Positions 47,758-55,861 of a DNA stretch of 64,000 nt are shown in pieces. Position 1 is the first letter of the stretch; each line of letters begins with the position of its first letter. Source of the DNA: Carnobacterium maltaromaticum DSM 20342 (GTDB taxonomy: Bacteria; Bacillota; Bacilli; Lactobacillales; Carnobacteriaceae); contig NZ_JQMX01000001.1 of the NCBI RefSeq assembly GCF_000744945.1, positions 744,001 through 808,000 on the forward strand. Direction: 5' to 3'. Below the pieces are notes generated by a model. The model made no database searches and was not told where the DNA came from. It worked only from the letters and a program-made list of their open reading frames with translations. The position numbers and the translations under genes are program-made.

Positions 47758-48460
47758 AGAATTCTTTCGGAATACTCAAAACATCTTTTAGACGTTTATC
47801 CCATCGTGCAGCATTTGTCCATTCAAAAAATGGAATATCTGTTCCATTATTCGCTTTATAAATCAATTTTATTACCGTCATTTCATCTGGAAAAGACAAA
47901 GCACGTACTGATGTGCCATCAAAATAAAATACTGCCCCTTTACCATCAATTCGATATAAACATTTCATCTCAATCTCTCCTTTTTGTTGTGTTGTTCCTC
48001 CGTCTACTGGAGGTAAATTACCACTTAAAAACAATTCTGATTCAGCCTTACGTCTCCGAACAAGCCCAGGTAAAACTTCACCTCCAGCATTAACGTAAGC
48101 CATCATTTCGTTCGCAGTTGATTGCCAATTTCTATTATTAATAAATACCAATAAATTTGATCCTTGTAGAATATAAGGACCTAAATTAAAATGGAAGCTT
48201 ACTAATGCATCAAATTGGTTTTGATTCAGTTGAACAGTAACAAAATTAAAGATACCTACAGCATGCGTCTTAATGTCTTCATCAAGAAACGCGTTAGCTT
48301 GTTGTTCAGTAATTTGCATTCCTGGATATACACCTTTAGTATGTCCATATCCGATAGTCCATACACCAACAGAATCTTGATACGCAGTTAGTCTCATACC
48401 TTCGAATTCTTTAATCAAATTTCTTCCATTTTGAGATATTTTCATATTTTCGTTTACCAT
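47756..48460 (-). CDS. Phage endolysin 1: GH24 lysozyme with phage-type C-terminal domain
   Basis: 234 residues from the ATG at 48460 with GGAGGTG upstream. The catalytic domain (about 1-153) has LIKEFEGMRLTAYQDSVGVW and TIGYGHT, with the catalytic Glu in KEFEG, as in T4-type lysozymes. No signal peptide. The tail (about 170-234, YRIDGKGAVFYFDGTSVRAL and IPFFEWTNAARWDKRL) resembles C-terminal parts of endolysins from lactic-acid-bacteria phages. Domain 1 is about 90 % identical to that of lysozyme 2 (48746-49684). No holin gene is clearly adjacent. Confidence 0.85.
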   Translation of the reverse strand: MVNENMKISQNGRNLIKEFEGMRLTAYQDSVGVWTIGYGHTKGVYPGMQITEQQANAFLDEDIKTHAVGIFNFVTVQLNQNQFDALVSFHFNLGPYILQGSNLLVFINNRNWQSTANEMMAYVNAGGEVLPGLVRRRKAESELFLSGNLPPVDGGTTQQKGEIEMKCLYRIDGKGAVFYFDGTSVRALSFPDEMTVIKLIYKANNGTDIPFFEWTNAARWDKRLKDVLSIPKEF

Positions 48461-48526
48461 ATCCACACCTCCATTCATTTTAAAACTCATTCCATGCGTC
48501 CATGGTAGACATATGCCTTTTGATAA

Positions 48527-48551
48527 TTAACACTCACTAAGTAAGTGTTAA
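48527..48551. promoter_or_regulatory. Palindromic operator-like element upstream of lysozyme 1
   Basis: Arms TTAACACT and AGTGTTAA around a 9-bp centre (CACTAAGTA region). The same element, with three changes, lies at 49745-49769 upstream of lysozyme 2, together with the shared CCATGCGTCCATGG stretch. Confidence 0.6.
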
Positions 48552-48642
48552 CACCATTTTAACAACTAGGTTTGACAAAAAACTTATCGAATCCCTCCAA
48601 ATTTATTACATGTTTCATTTATATATTCGTTAAAATATAAAA

Positions 48643-48681
48643 AAAGAAGCTTCTCAAACCGATTAGGAATGAGAAGCTTTT
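48643..48681. terminator. Hairpin family copy 2
   Basis: Same stem and loop as 47716-47757 (AAGCTTCTCA/TGAGAAGCTT). It lies between the two lysozyme genes. Confidence 0.8.
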
Positions 48682-48745
48682 TTAAGTTTCCACTATATAA
48701 CTATATGCCTATTTTATGTCCACCCACTAATTAAAGTGGGCTATT

Positions 48746-49684
48746 TTATTTAAACTGGCTATCATTAATTCCGTAACGCTCTTTTAATTGACTGATAATA
48801 GTAGATCGTTGGCTTTCTTTGAAATTATGCATTTCCAACATAACCTGTTGTGAATTTTGAGGTGTTAAGAAAATTCGGTCAGCTGTGATAATGCCTGCGT
48901 AAGTTTGTTGAACATGTCGAAGAACATTTTCAATATCAGCTTCCAGAATATTCTCTACTTCTACAGCAAATGGAGTAGAATCTTTAATGGGATCATTCAC
49001 ATTGATTCTATAACCAGTCACAGGATATTTTGGATATACTTTTCGTAATTGATCACAGATAACTACAGCTTGAGCATAGTTAATGTAAGTCAGACGTACT
49101 TTCCAAGTAGAACCTGTTTTTACTTTAAATGCTCTATCTGCAGAAACTACATTTGCATAGCTTCTTTGGATTTTTGGCAACCAAGCTTTCCCTGTATAAT
49201 CCCATAAATTAATAATTTTAATCACTGGAACCGGAGGAATACTTGGAGTTAAAAATAATTCTGATTCAGCTTTTCGTCTACGAACGAGTCCAGGTAAAAC
49301 TTGACCCCCAGCATGCACATAAGCCATCATCTCATTCGCAGCTAATTGCCAATTTTTATTATTAAGATAAGTTAACAGTGTTGAGCCTTGTAAAATATAT
49401 GGACCTAAATTAAAATGAAAGCTAACCAATGCATCAAATTGATTTTGATTCAATTGAACCGTAACAAAATTGAAAATTCCTACAGCATGCGTCTTGATGT
49501 CTTCATCAAGAAACGCATTTGCTTGTTGCTCAGAAATTTGCATTCCAGGATAGACTCCTTTTGTATGTCCATAACCAATTGTCCATACACCAACAGAATC
49601 TTGATACGCAGTTAGTCTCATACCTTCGAATTCTTTAATCAAATTTCTTCCATTTTGAGATATTTTCATGTTTTCATTTGCCAT
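48746..49684 (-). CDS. Phage endolysin 2: GH24 lysozyme with a duplicated C-terminal module
   Basis: 312 residues. The catalytic domain (about 1-150) is nearly the same as in lysozyme 1. The tail is unrelated to that of lysozyme 1 and contains two similar stretches of about 45 residues: IQRSYANVVSADRAF (near 170) and VQQTYAGIITADRIF (near 260), each followed by a strand-helix pair ending before a Tyr-Pro or Tyr-Gly. These look like two copies of a wall-binding module (inference). No signal peptide. GGGGAAG precedes the ATG. Confidence 0.82.
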   Translation of the reverse strand: MANENMKISQNGRNLIKEFEGMRLTAYQDSVGVWTIGYGHTKGVYPGMQISEQQANAFLDEDIKTHAVGIFNFVTVQLNQNQFDALVSFHFNLGPYILQGSTLLTYLNNKNWQLAANEMMAYVHAGGQVLPGLVRRRKAESELFLTPSIPPVPVIKIINLWDYTGKAWLPKIQRSYANVVSADRAFKVKTGSTWKVRLTYINYAQAVVICDQLRKVYPKYPVTGYRINVNDPIKDSTPFAVEVENILEADIENVLRHVQQTYAGIITADRIFLTPQNSQQVMLEMHNFKESQRSTIISQLKERYGINDSQFK

Positions 49685-49744
49685 TTTTCTCTTCCCCTTT
49701 TTATTTTTTCCATGCGTCCATGGTAGACATATGTCTTTTGATAA

Positions 49745-49769
49745 TTAACATTCACTAAGTAAGTGATAA
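49745..49769. promoter_or_regulatory. Palindromic operator-like element upstream of lysozyme 2
   Basis: Copy of 48527-48551: TTAACATT...AGTGATAA with the same centre. Duplicated together with the lysozyme gene. It is the first feature of the 539-bp gap 49685-50223. Confidence 0.6.
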
Positions 49770-49977
49770 ATATATTTTACCAATCACTCTTAATAAAAAG
49801 CTTCTCACTTAATTACAAATTGCTTACATATTTTGATTCTATAAATAATCAAAGAATAAAATGCAAGTAGTCTATGTTAAGCGATGGATTTAAAGTAATC
49901 ATAATCAATCAAATGGTGCACCAATGAAAATTCAAATTTGGATATTCAACCCAAATTTGAAGTAACCTCAAAACCAA

Positions 49978-50048
49978 TGCGGTCAATGGGATTTGAACCC
50001 ACACAGGGAGATTCCCTACCAGCCCCTCAAGAATCTAATTACAACCGC
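49978..50048 (-). pseudogene. tRNA-Leu-like remnant lacking the D arm
   Basis: The minus strand has a complete tRNA 3' half: anticodon region TTGAGGG (GAG), a long variable arm AGGGAATCTCCCT, a T arm GTGGGTTCAAATCCCAT and the acceptor TGACCGC with discriminator A. A GCGGTTG at the 5' side pairs with the acceptor, but the D arm is missing and the anticodon stem is poor. No CCA follows. It is not an intact tRNA; it fits a tRNA-Leu 3' fragment as carried in phage attachment sites. Tandem GGGGTATTC (50064-50072 and 50076-50084) lies next to it. Confidence 0.6.
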
Positions 50049-50181
50049 TATGAACCGCAACTCGGGGTATTCGATGGGGTATTCAAAATTAAGGGCGAGC
50101 AATAGGAAATATACATAAAGGAATAAACCAGATAGGTACAATGTTAACACTTTGCCTTTTTAGGATAAAAATGACACCATA

Positions 50182-50218
50182 AAAAAACTTCTCAAACCGA
50201 TTAGGAGTGAGAAGCTTT
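50182..50218. terminator. Hairpin family copy 3
   Basis: AACTTCTCA/TGAGAAGCTT with nearly the same loop as copies 1 and 2. It ends the membrane protein gene. Confidence 0.75.
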
Positions 50219-50223
50219 TTATG

Positions 50224-50688
50224 TCAGTCGTTTTCTTCGGTATTTGCATAGTGCTCAAAAGCTTTCAATACAATTGCTAAAATTAAAAATGTATTGAAAA
50301 ATCCTGATAATGTAAAACTTAACCATACCGCAGTTGTTATAATTGAAAACATATTATTCGTACATTCAGAAAAAAACAATTGTCCAAATGATAGTATTGA
50401 ACTTATAAAAAAAATTATAGTTGACAACAGCAGTCTATCCATAATTTTTTTATCTGTTCCTAACTCTTGCAATGCAATTATAAATTTTGAATTTGAAAAA
50501 GCTGGTATTAAAGAAAAATAAGAGAAAAACAGTGCTGTTGCTAATGATGAAAATGAAAGTGTAGCTGACATAATATCTGTAAAATTATTAAATTTTGCTG
50601 GAGAAAGTTTCATGTAAAATGAGAAACCTAGTACTAAAACACTAAATATTATAGTTGATTTATTACGAACAAATCTACATCTTCTCAT
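50224..50688 (-). CDS. Uncharacterised small membrane protein of the island
   Basis: 154 residues from the ATG at 50688 (AGAGG nine nt upstream); an ATG 9 bp earlier touches the site. Four hydrophobic segments at about 10-27, 38-62, 85-105 and 113-140, with a basic N-terminus and acidic C-terminus. No family recognised. In phage remnants such proteins near the integrase may act in exclusion, or it could be a holin partner of the lysozymes; neither is shown. Confidence 0.6.
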   Translation of the reverse strand: MRRCRFVRNKSTIIFSVLVLGFSFYMKLSPAKFNNFTDIMSATLSFSSLATALFFSYFSLIPAFSNSKFIIALQELGTDKKIMDRLLLSTIIFFISSILSFGQLFFSECTNNMFSIITTAVWLSFTLSGFFNTFLILAIVLKAFEHYANTEEND

Positions 50689-50769
50689 TTTTATCATCCT
50701 CTCATCTAAACTACTGCATTATAACATCTTTTTAAATAATCGTAATGAACGTTGTAGAGGGCGTACAGT

Positions 50770-51166
50770 CCACAATCAAAAAAAGTCAAAAGAAACAAAG
50801 ACACAAGCTGGGATGAGAGAAGTTTCATTATCAAAAAAAGCTGTAAATATAATAGACTCTTTTACTGAACTCAACAAATACTTAAATACAGATTACCTGT
50901 TCACAACTTCAAAAGGAACTCCTTTTCAACTAAATGCAATTAACACTTATCTTAGGAAATTAAGTAAACAATTAGAAATTGATAAACCACTCAGTTCACA
51001 TATTTTTAGGCATACTCATATTTCCAAACTTGCTGAGATAGGCTCCCCTTTATACGCTATCCAAGATAGAGTTGGTCATGAGAATAGTAAAATCACTGAA
51101 TCAATTTACCTTCATGTAACCAAAGGAGTCAAAGAGAAACTTAATAGAGATATCGAGCTACTTTAA
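50770..51166 (+). pseudogene. C-terminal remnant of a phage tyrosine integrase
   Basis: The frame is open from about 50744; integrase-like sequence begins around ETKTQAGMREVSLS and an internal ATG is at 50813. The catalytic part keeps HIFRHTH, GHENSKITESIY and the nucleophile Tyr in IYLHV, but the N-terminal two thirds, including the first catalytic Arg, is missing. It ends 11 bp before the TGCCCCTTTT repeats of the right flanking repeat, the normal place for a phage integrase. It cannot be active. Confidence 0.85.
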
Positions 51167-51176
51167 AAGCTTGCCC

Positions 51177-51326
51177 CTTTTCTGCCCCTTTTGGTAAATT
51201 ATGTAAAATTCCAAAACTCTATTTTTCTCTAAACAAACAAAAAACCCTTGAATAATCAAGGGTTCCTAAGCTTATCTTAACGACGAGCTTCTTTAATACG
51301 AGCTGCTTTACCATGTAGAGCACGTA
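51177..51326. repeat. Right copy of the island's flanking direct repeat
   Basis: Contains the 3' end of the intact rplS, its terminator, and the second of two adjacent TGCCCCTTTT motifs (51172-51181 and 51183-51192). Confidence 0.88.
51238..51264 (-). terminator. Terminator after rplS
   Basis: Stem AACCCTTG/CAAGGGTT followed by TTTTTTG on the minus strand. Confidence 0.85.
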
Positions 51327-51624
51327 AGTAGTACAATTTAGCACGACGAACTTTACCAAAGCGAACAACTTCAATTTGTGCAACACGTGGAGTGTGGATT
51401 GGGAACGTACGTTCAACACCAACACCGCCTGATAATTTACGAACAGTATAAGTTTCGCTGATTCCAGCTCCACGGCGTTTGATTACAACACCTTCGAAAA
51501 GTTGGATACGCTCTCTAGTACCTTCGACTACGCGTGCGTGAACACGAACTGTATCTCCTGGGCGGAAAGCCGGGATATCAGAACGTAATTGTTCATTTGT
51601 GATTGATTCCATTAATTGACTCAT
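51277..51624 (-). CDS. rplS: 50S ribosomal protein L19
   Basis: 115 residues from the ATG at 51624 with AGGAG upstream; the frame extends 13 codons into the leader but that part is regulatory. Family blocks: [50 protein letters not shown] and the basic C-terminal [18 protein letters not shown]. It lies at the end of the rpsP-rimM-trmD operon. The phage island is inserted at its last codons and restores them. Confidence 0.97.
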   Translation of the reverse strand: MSQLMESITNEQLRSDIPAFRPGDTVRVHARVVEGTRERIQLFEGVVIKRRGAGISETYTVRKLSGGVGVERTFPIHTPRVAQIEVVRFGKVRRAKLYYLRALHGKAARIKEARR

Positions 51625-51629
51625 GTTTT

Positions 51630-51712
51630 TTTCTCCTTCCAACAAACATTCATATACCTCCATTCGGGCATAGCGGAATATCGTTAATCGAGTAGATTTT
51701 CTCTACTCACCT
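51630..51712 (-). promoter_or_regulatory. Probable L19 leader (rplS autoregulatory RNA)
   Basis: On the minus strand the leader has a stable hairpin GAGTAGA/TCTACTC (51690-51696, 51702-51708) followed by CGATATTCCGC and CCGAATGGAGG, the order and sequence expected for the L19 leader of Bacilli. Assigned from remembered consensus, not from a search. Confidence 0.6.
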
Positions 51713-51769
51713 AAAATAGTTTAACATATCTCAAAATGACTGTAAAGGTCTTTTCCTTGATATCTGACA

Positions 51770-52519
51770 TTATTCTTCAGAATCATCTTCCTCGGCTTGA
51801 ATTTCTTTCAACCAATTCTTCTGTTCCTTAGATAATTCAACTTCTTCTAACATATCTGGACGTCGTTGATACGTGCGACGTAAAGATTCTTTTTCTTGCC
51901 ACTCACGAATTAATTTGTGGTTTCCATTGGTTAAGACATGCGGAACTTCCATGCCTCTAAATTCAGCTGGTCTAGTGTACTGTGGGTGCTCCAGTAACCC
52001 TGTTGAATGTGAATCTGTCATAGCAGAGGACTGATTGCCTAAAACGTCTGGTAATAGCCGTACAGTTGCATCTACAATCACCATCGCACCTAATTCTCCA
52101 CCTGTTAGGACATAATCGCCTAGCGAAATTTCATCTGTGACTAATTCACGAATACGTTCATCGTATCCTTCATAATGCCCACAAATAAAAATTAAATGCT
52201 CTTCTTCTGCTAACTCTTCTGCAACGGATTGAGTAAAAGGAACACCTGCTGGATCTAAAAGAATAACGCGTTTTTTAGTCTCAGGCACCTCAGCTTCAAT
52301 CGCTTCAACAGCTCCAAAAATCGGTTGAGCCATCAATAACATTCCTGCACCACCACCATAAGGATAATCATCCACATTTTGATGACGATGAGTCGAAAAT
52401 TCTCGGAAATTTATTGCATTAAACTCTAGCAATTTTTTTTCAATGGCTTTCCCAATAATCGATTCCTTCATTGGCCCATCAAACATGCGCGGAAATAAGG
52501 TTAGCACATCAATTCTCAT
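51770..52519 (-). CDS. trmD: tRNA (guanine37-N1)-methyltransferase
   Basis: Makes m1G37 in tRNAs with SAM and prevents frameshifting. 249 residues. The trefoil-knot SAM site is seen as [14 protein letters not shown] and [16 protein letters not shown]; catalytic Asp is in the C-terminal linker part. The C-terminal helical domain ends in an acidic tail. Start ATG shares one base with the rimM stop. Confidence 0.96.
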   Translation of the reverse strand: MRIDVLTLFPRMFDGPMKESIIGKAIEKKLLEFNAINFREFSTHRHQNVDDYPYGGGAGMLLMAQPIFGAVEAIEAEVPETKKRVILLDPAGVPFTQSVAEELAEEEHLIFICGHYEGYDERIRELVTDEISLGDYVLTGGELGAMVIVDATVRLLPDVLGNQSSAMTDSHSTGLLEHPQYTRPAEFRGMEVPHVLTNGNHKLIREWQEKESLRRTYQRRPDMLEEVELSKEQKNWLKEIQAEEDDSEE

Positions 52520-53034
52520 TAGTCTAACAATCCTTCCATAATATGAATTGTGACTACCCCTTCAGCGATATCGACTTTTTTCACTACTTCTTCAATGTAC
52601 GGAATCAATAAATCTTTTTGTTGAACACGCTGAATCACCCAGACATCATTTGCTCCTGGTGATAAGACTTCTTTGATTTTACCAATCTCTTCGCCTTCTT
52701 CATCAATCACCTTTAAACCAATGATTTCATGCAAGTAAAATTCATTCTCAGGCAAATCATGCATTTGATCTGAAGTAATTTGCAACATTCCATCACGGTA
52801 TTTTTCAACATCATTGATTGACGGATGATCTTTGAAACTTAGAATATCAAAATTTTTGTGCTTACGATGACTCGCTACAACTAATTCTATTAAAGGTTTT
52901 CCCTCTTGTTCTAAAAGTAACGTATTCCCTTTTTTATAACGTTCATCTGGAAAATCAGTTCGAGAAATGACACGCACTTCTCCTTTTAATCCTTGTGTAT
53001 TTACAATTTTACCTACATTAAATAATTCAGCCAC
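52519..53034 (-). CDS. rimM: 16S rRNA-processing protein RimM
   Basis: 171 residues from a GTG at 53034 (GAGGG upstream), giving [20 protein letters not shown], which aligns with the usual start of the family; an ATG 12 bp upstream has no site. N-terminal RimM domain (about 1-85) and C-terminal PRC-barrel (about 95-165, with [12 protein letters not shown]). It binds S19 and helps 30S assembly. Overlaps trmD by one base. Confidence 0.94.
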   Translation of the reverse strand: MAELFNVGKIVNTQGLKGEVRVISRTDFPDERYKKGNTLLLEQEGKPLIELVVASHRKHKNFDILSFKDHPSINDVEKYRDGMLQITSDQMHDLPENEFYLHEIIGLKVIDEEGEEIGKIKEVLSPGANDVWVIQRVQQKDLLIPYIEEVVKKVDIAEGVVTIHIMEGLLD

Positions 53035-53143
53035 AATATCCCTCATTTATTATTATTTTGTCGTCATTATTGTACCATAAAATCAAGATAAACTCTGCCT
53101 AAATACTGAAATTCATCTTAAATAAAGCAATTCTAAGGTAAAT

Positions 53144-53175
53144 AAAAAAACCATCTCTAAGTTAGAAATGGTTTT
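53144..53175 (-). terminator. Terminator after khpA
   Basis: Stem AAACCAT/ATGGTTT with extended weaker pairing and a T-run on the minus strand. It would separate rpsP-khpA from rimM-trmD. Confidence 0.65.
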
Positions 53176-53193
53176 CTTCGTTATTAAATGGGA

Positions 53194-53436
53194 TTAACCA
53201 TCGACAATTGATAAACGTACACGCTTTGGTCCTTTGACCCTCACGCTGTACACAATCGTACGAATTGCTTTTGCTACGCGACCTTGTTTCCCAATTACCC
53301 GTCCAATATCATCAGGATGAACCGACAATTGATAGTCAAGATACTCGTTAGTTTCCTCAATTACAATTCCCAATTCATCAGGATGAGTAACAAGAGGACG
53401 AACAATGGTAAGAATTAATTCTTTAACGTCAGCCAT
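53194..53436 (-). CDS. khpA: KH-domain RNA-binding protein KhpA
   Basis: 80 residues from the ATG at 53436; an ATG 9 bp upstream lies on the ribosome-binding site. Single KH domain with HPDDIGRVIGKQGRVAKAIR, including the GxxG loop. With KhpB it regulates cell elongation in streptococci (family knowledge). It follows rpsP by 14 bp, as in most Bacilli. Confidence 0.94.
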   Translation of the reverse strand: MADVKELILTIVRPLVTHPDELGIVIEETNEYLDYQLSVHPDDIGRVIGKQGRVAKAIRTIVYSVRVKGPKRVRLSIVDG

Positions 53437-53450
53437 AGAAAACATCCTTT

Positions 53451-53723
53451 TTATTTAACGTTTTTTGAATCATGGAATTTTTTCATAATGCCTTCTTTTG
53501 AAAGGATATTACGAACTGTATCAGAAGGTTGTGCACCATTAGCTAACCAGCCAAGTACTTTTTCTTCTTCCACTTTTACTGCAGCTGGTTGTACAACTGG
53601 ATTGTAAGTTCCAACTACTTCGATATAACGTCCATCACGAGGAGAACGTGAATCTGCAACTACCATACGGTAAAATGGATTCTTTTTAGAGCCCATACGT
53701 TTTAAACGGATTTTTACTGCCAT
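53451..53723 (-). CDS. rpsP: 30S ribosomal protein S16
   Basis: 90 residues. Family start [19 protein letters not shown] and [20 protein letters not shown], and the C-terminal [12 protein letters not shown] are all present. First gene of the rpsP-khpA pair. GGAGG precedes the ATG. Confidence 0.97.
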   Translation of the reverse strand: MAVKIRLKRMGSKKNPFYRMVVADSRSPRDGRYIEVVGTYNPVVQPAAVKVEEEKVLGWLANGAQPSDTVRNILSKEGIMKKFHDSKNVK

Positions 53724-53782
53724 GTTTATTTACACCTCCAATTACTTATCTCACAATTACATATATTACCAGTAAATTGCCC

Positions 53783-53818
53783 CCCTGTAAAGTGTTTTTT
53801 CTTTACAGGGCATTTTTT
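53783..53818 (+). terminator. Perfect hairpin with plus-strand T-run between ffh and rpsP
   Basis: CCCTGTAAAG/CTTTACAGGG (10 bp) followed by TTTTTTTT only on the plus strand, although all genes around run on the minus strand. It may stop antisense transcription or be an ffh terminator without a U-tract. Confidence 0.6.
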
Positions 53819-53914
53819 TTTATTTACAGAACCAAAAACATTGATTTAAATGGATTTATGGCTCTATTTTTTCATGAATTTTTTCGTTCATTTTAAAAAA
53901 AATACGCTTATTGT

Positions 53915-55339
53915 CTATTTTTTCTTTTTATTTTTCTTTCTTAATTTCTTTTTATTTTTGCGAACCATAGAATTCATCGCCATTTTACCTAATTTTCCAC
54001 CTACGCCACTACCAAACATACCGTCCATGCCGTTAAAGTTTCCTTTTGACATCTGACTCATCATTTTTTTAGACTCATTAAATTGCTTGATCATGCGGTT
54101 GACTTCAGCAATTGGACGACCTGAACCACGAGCAATTCGACGACGGCGACTTTGTGACAATAAATCTGGATTTTCACGTTCTTGAGGTGTCATTGATAAC
54201 ACAATCGCCTTCATACGAGCCGTATCTTTAGGGTCAATTTGCATTTTGTCAAGACCAGGTACATTGTTCATGCCTGGAATCATTTTTAAAATATCTTCAA
54301 TTGGTCCCATGTTATTTAGCTGATCCATTTGCTCAATAAAATCATTGAAATCAAAGCTATTATCTTGCATTTTTTGGGTCATTTCTTCAGCTTTTTTCTC
54401 ATCAAAATCTTGTTGTGCTTTTTCAATCAGCGTTAGCATGTCTCCCATACCTAAAATACGGCTAGCCATACGATCTGGATAGAAAGGTTCTAAGTCTTCT
54501 AATTTTTCACCTTGACCTGTAAATTTGATTGGTTTACCAGTTACAGAACGAATTGAAAGTGCAGCTCCACCACGGGTATCTCCATCTAATTTCGTTAAAA
54601 TGACCCCAGTAATATCTAGTTGTTCATTAAAGGATTCAGCAACGTTAACTGCATCTTGTCCAGTCATTGCATCGACAACTAAGAAGATTTCTGTTGGGTT
54701 GGTCACAGCTTTAATATCTGTTAACTCGGTCATTAGGGTTTCATCAATATGCAAACGACCTGCCGTATCGATGATCACAAAATCTAAATGCTCTTCTTTC
54801 GCTTTTTCAATTCCCATTTTTGCAATTTCAACTGGACTAACTTGATCTCCCATTGAAAAAACAGGAATATCTAATTGCTCCCCTAAGGTTTCCAATTGTT
54901 GAATCGCTGCTGGACGGTAAATATCGGCTGCTACAAGCAAGGGACGGCGGTTTTGCTTCTTACGTAAGAAGTTCGCTAACTTACCTGCAGTTGTCGTTTT
55001 ACCTGCCCCTTGTAAACCTACCATCATAATAACAGTTGGTGATTTCGGTGCAGATTGAATGGTGGATTGTTCCCCACCCATTAAGGCTGTCAATTCTTCA
55101 TCGACAATTTTGACAATTTGTTGTGCTGGCGATAAACTTTCTAAAACTTCTGAACCGATTGCTCGATCACTTACTGTTTTAACAAATTCTTTAACAACTT
55201 TAAAGTTTACATCGGCTTCTAGTAATGCAAGGCGAACCTCGCGCATCATTTCTTTAACATCAGCTTCAGAGATTTTACCTTTACGGCGCATCTTATTCAT
55301 TGCTGCTTGGAGACGTTCTGATAATCCTTCAAATGCCAT
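53915..55339 (-). CDS. ffh: Signal recognition particle protein Ffh
   Basis: 474 residues. N domain (about 1-95), G domain with GLQGAGKTTTAGKLA, DTAGRLH and TKLDGDTRGG, and the Met-rich M domain from about 300, with MTPQERENPDLLSQSRRRRIARGSG as the RNA-binding part (given in two pieces: MTPQERENP and SRRRRIARGSG). The C-terminus is strongly basic (KKLRKKNKKKK). It takes nascent membrane proteins to FtsY (55862-56857). Pairs with ylxM, 16 bp upstream. Confidence 0.97.
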   Translation of the reverse strand: MAFEGLSERLQAAMNKMRRKGKISEADVKEMMREVRLALLEADVNFKVVKEFVKTVSDRAIGSEVLESLSPAQQIVKIVDEELTALMGGEQSTIQSAPKSPTVIMMVGLQGAGKTTTAGKLANFLRKKQNRRPLLVAADIYRPAAIQQLETLGEQLDIPVFSMGDQVSPVEIAKMGIEKAKEEHLDFVIIDTAGRLHIDETLMTELTDIKAVTNPTEIFLVVDAMTGQDAVNVAESFNEQLDITGVILTKLDGDTRGGAALSIRSVTGKPIKFTGQGEKLEDLEPFYPDRMASRILGMGDMLTLIEKAQQDFDEKKAEEMTQKMQDNSFDFNDFIEQMDQLNNMGPIEDILKMIPGMNNVPGLDKMQIDPKDTARMKAIVLSMTPQERENPDLLSQSRRRRIARGSGRPIAEVNRMIKQFNESKKMMSQMSKGNFNGMDGMFGSGVGGKLGKMAMNSMVRKNKKKLRKKNKKKK

Positions 55340-55355
55340 TTATTTTCACCGTTCC

Positions 55356-55700
55356 TTATTCATTATCTTTTTCTGTTTGTAAGGCTTCAATCAACTTAAT
55401 TAAGGTTTGATCCAATGGATAGTTTTTCTTGACATAGTTCGTCAATTCTTCAATAACTGCTTCACTTTCGACAAAGTTTGCAACATTATGCAGTTTACGC
55501 TCATATTCTTTAAGGATATGCTCAGTCCGTTTAATGTTGTCATAAACAGCTTGTCGACTGACACCAAACTCTTCCGCAATCTCGCCTAGTGAAAAATCAT
55601 CTGCGTAATACAGTTGCATATAATTTTGTTGCTTTTCGGTCAGTAAGGATTCATAAAATTCAAACAAAGCATTCATTTGATTTGTTTTTTCTAATTCCAT
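55356..55700 (-). CDS. ylxM: YlxM/p13-like DNA-binding protein
   Basis: 114 residues. A sigma-70 region 4-like helix-turn-helix is visible in [20 protein letters not shown] and [19 protein letters not shown]. Found next to ffh in nearly all Bacilli; in streptococci it affects SRP function. GGGG-type site before the ATG. Confidence 0.95.
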   Translation of the reverse strand: MELEKTNQMNALFEFYESLLTEKQQNYMQLYYADDFSLGEIAEEFGVSRQAVYDNIKRTEHILKEYERKLHNVANFVESEAVIEELTNYVKKNYPLDQTLIKLIEALQTEKDNE

Positions 55701-55826
55701 TTAAACCCCTTCTTTCATCTTTGACATCTGTCAAGTGATTTCTGTTTACACACTTGTTTAGCGTACCTATTTTTCACCCTATAGTCAATAGATAATTCCT
55801 ATAAAAGCAAAAAAATATGAATTAAA

Positions 55827-55851
55827 GAAGCCTATCTTATTAAAAGATAGA
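55827..55851 (-). terminator. Weak terminator-like hairpin after ftsY
   Basis: CTATCTT/AAGATAG stem; T-rich sequence follows only after about 20 nt. Confidence 0.4.
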
Positions 55852-55861
55852 CTCCAATTCA

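Larger units (their letters stand above)
45789..51326. mobile_element. Degenerate phage-derived island integrated at the 3' end of rplS
   Basis: Bounded by a direct repeat of about 150 bp (45789-45936 and 51177-51326) that contains the last 16 codons of rplS, its terminator and a TGCCCCTTTT motif. Between them are SOS-controlled YolD and SSB-like genes, a CsbD gene, two phage lysozymes, a membrane protein gene and the C-terminal third of a tyrosine integrase next to the right repeat. No structural, packaging or replication module remains, and the integrase lacks its N-terminal part, so the island should be immobile by itself. Confidence 0.85.

Noticed and set aside
49978..50048. Intact tRNA-Leu gene
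   Set aside because: The D arm is missing, the anticodon stem is poor and no CCA follows. A fragment fits better.
51219..51473. An 84-codon minus-strand frame overlapping rplS
   Set aside because: It is a shadow frame of the rplS coding sequence running through its terminator.
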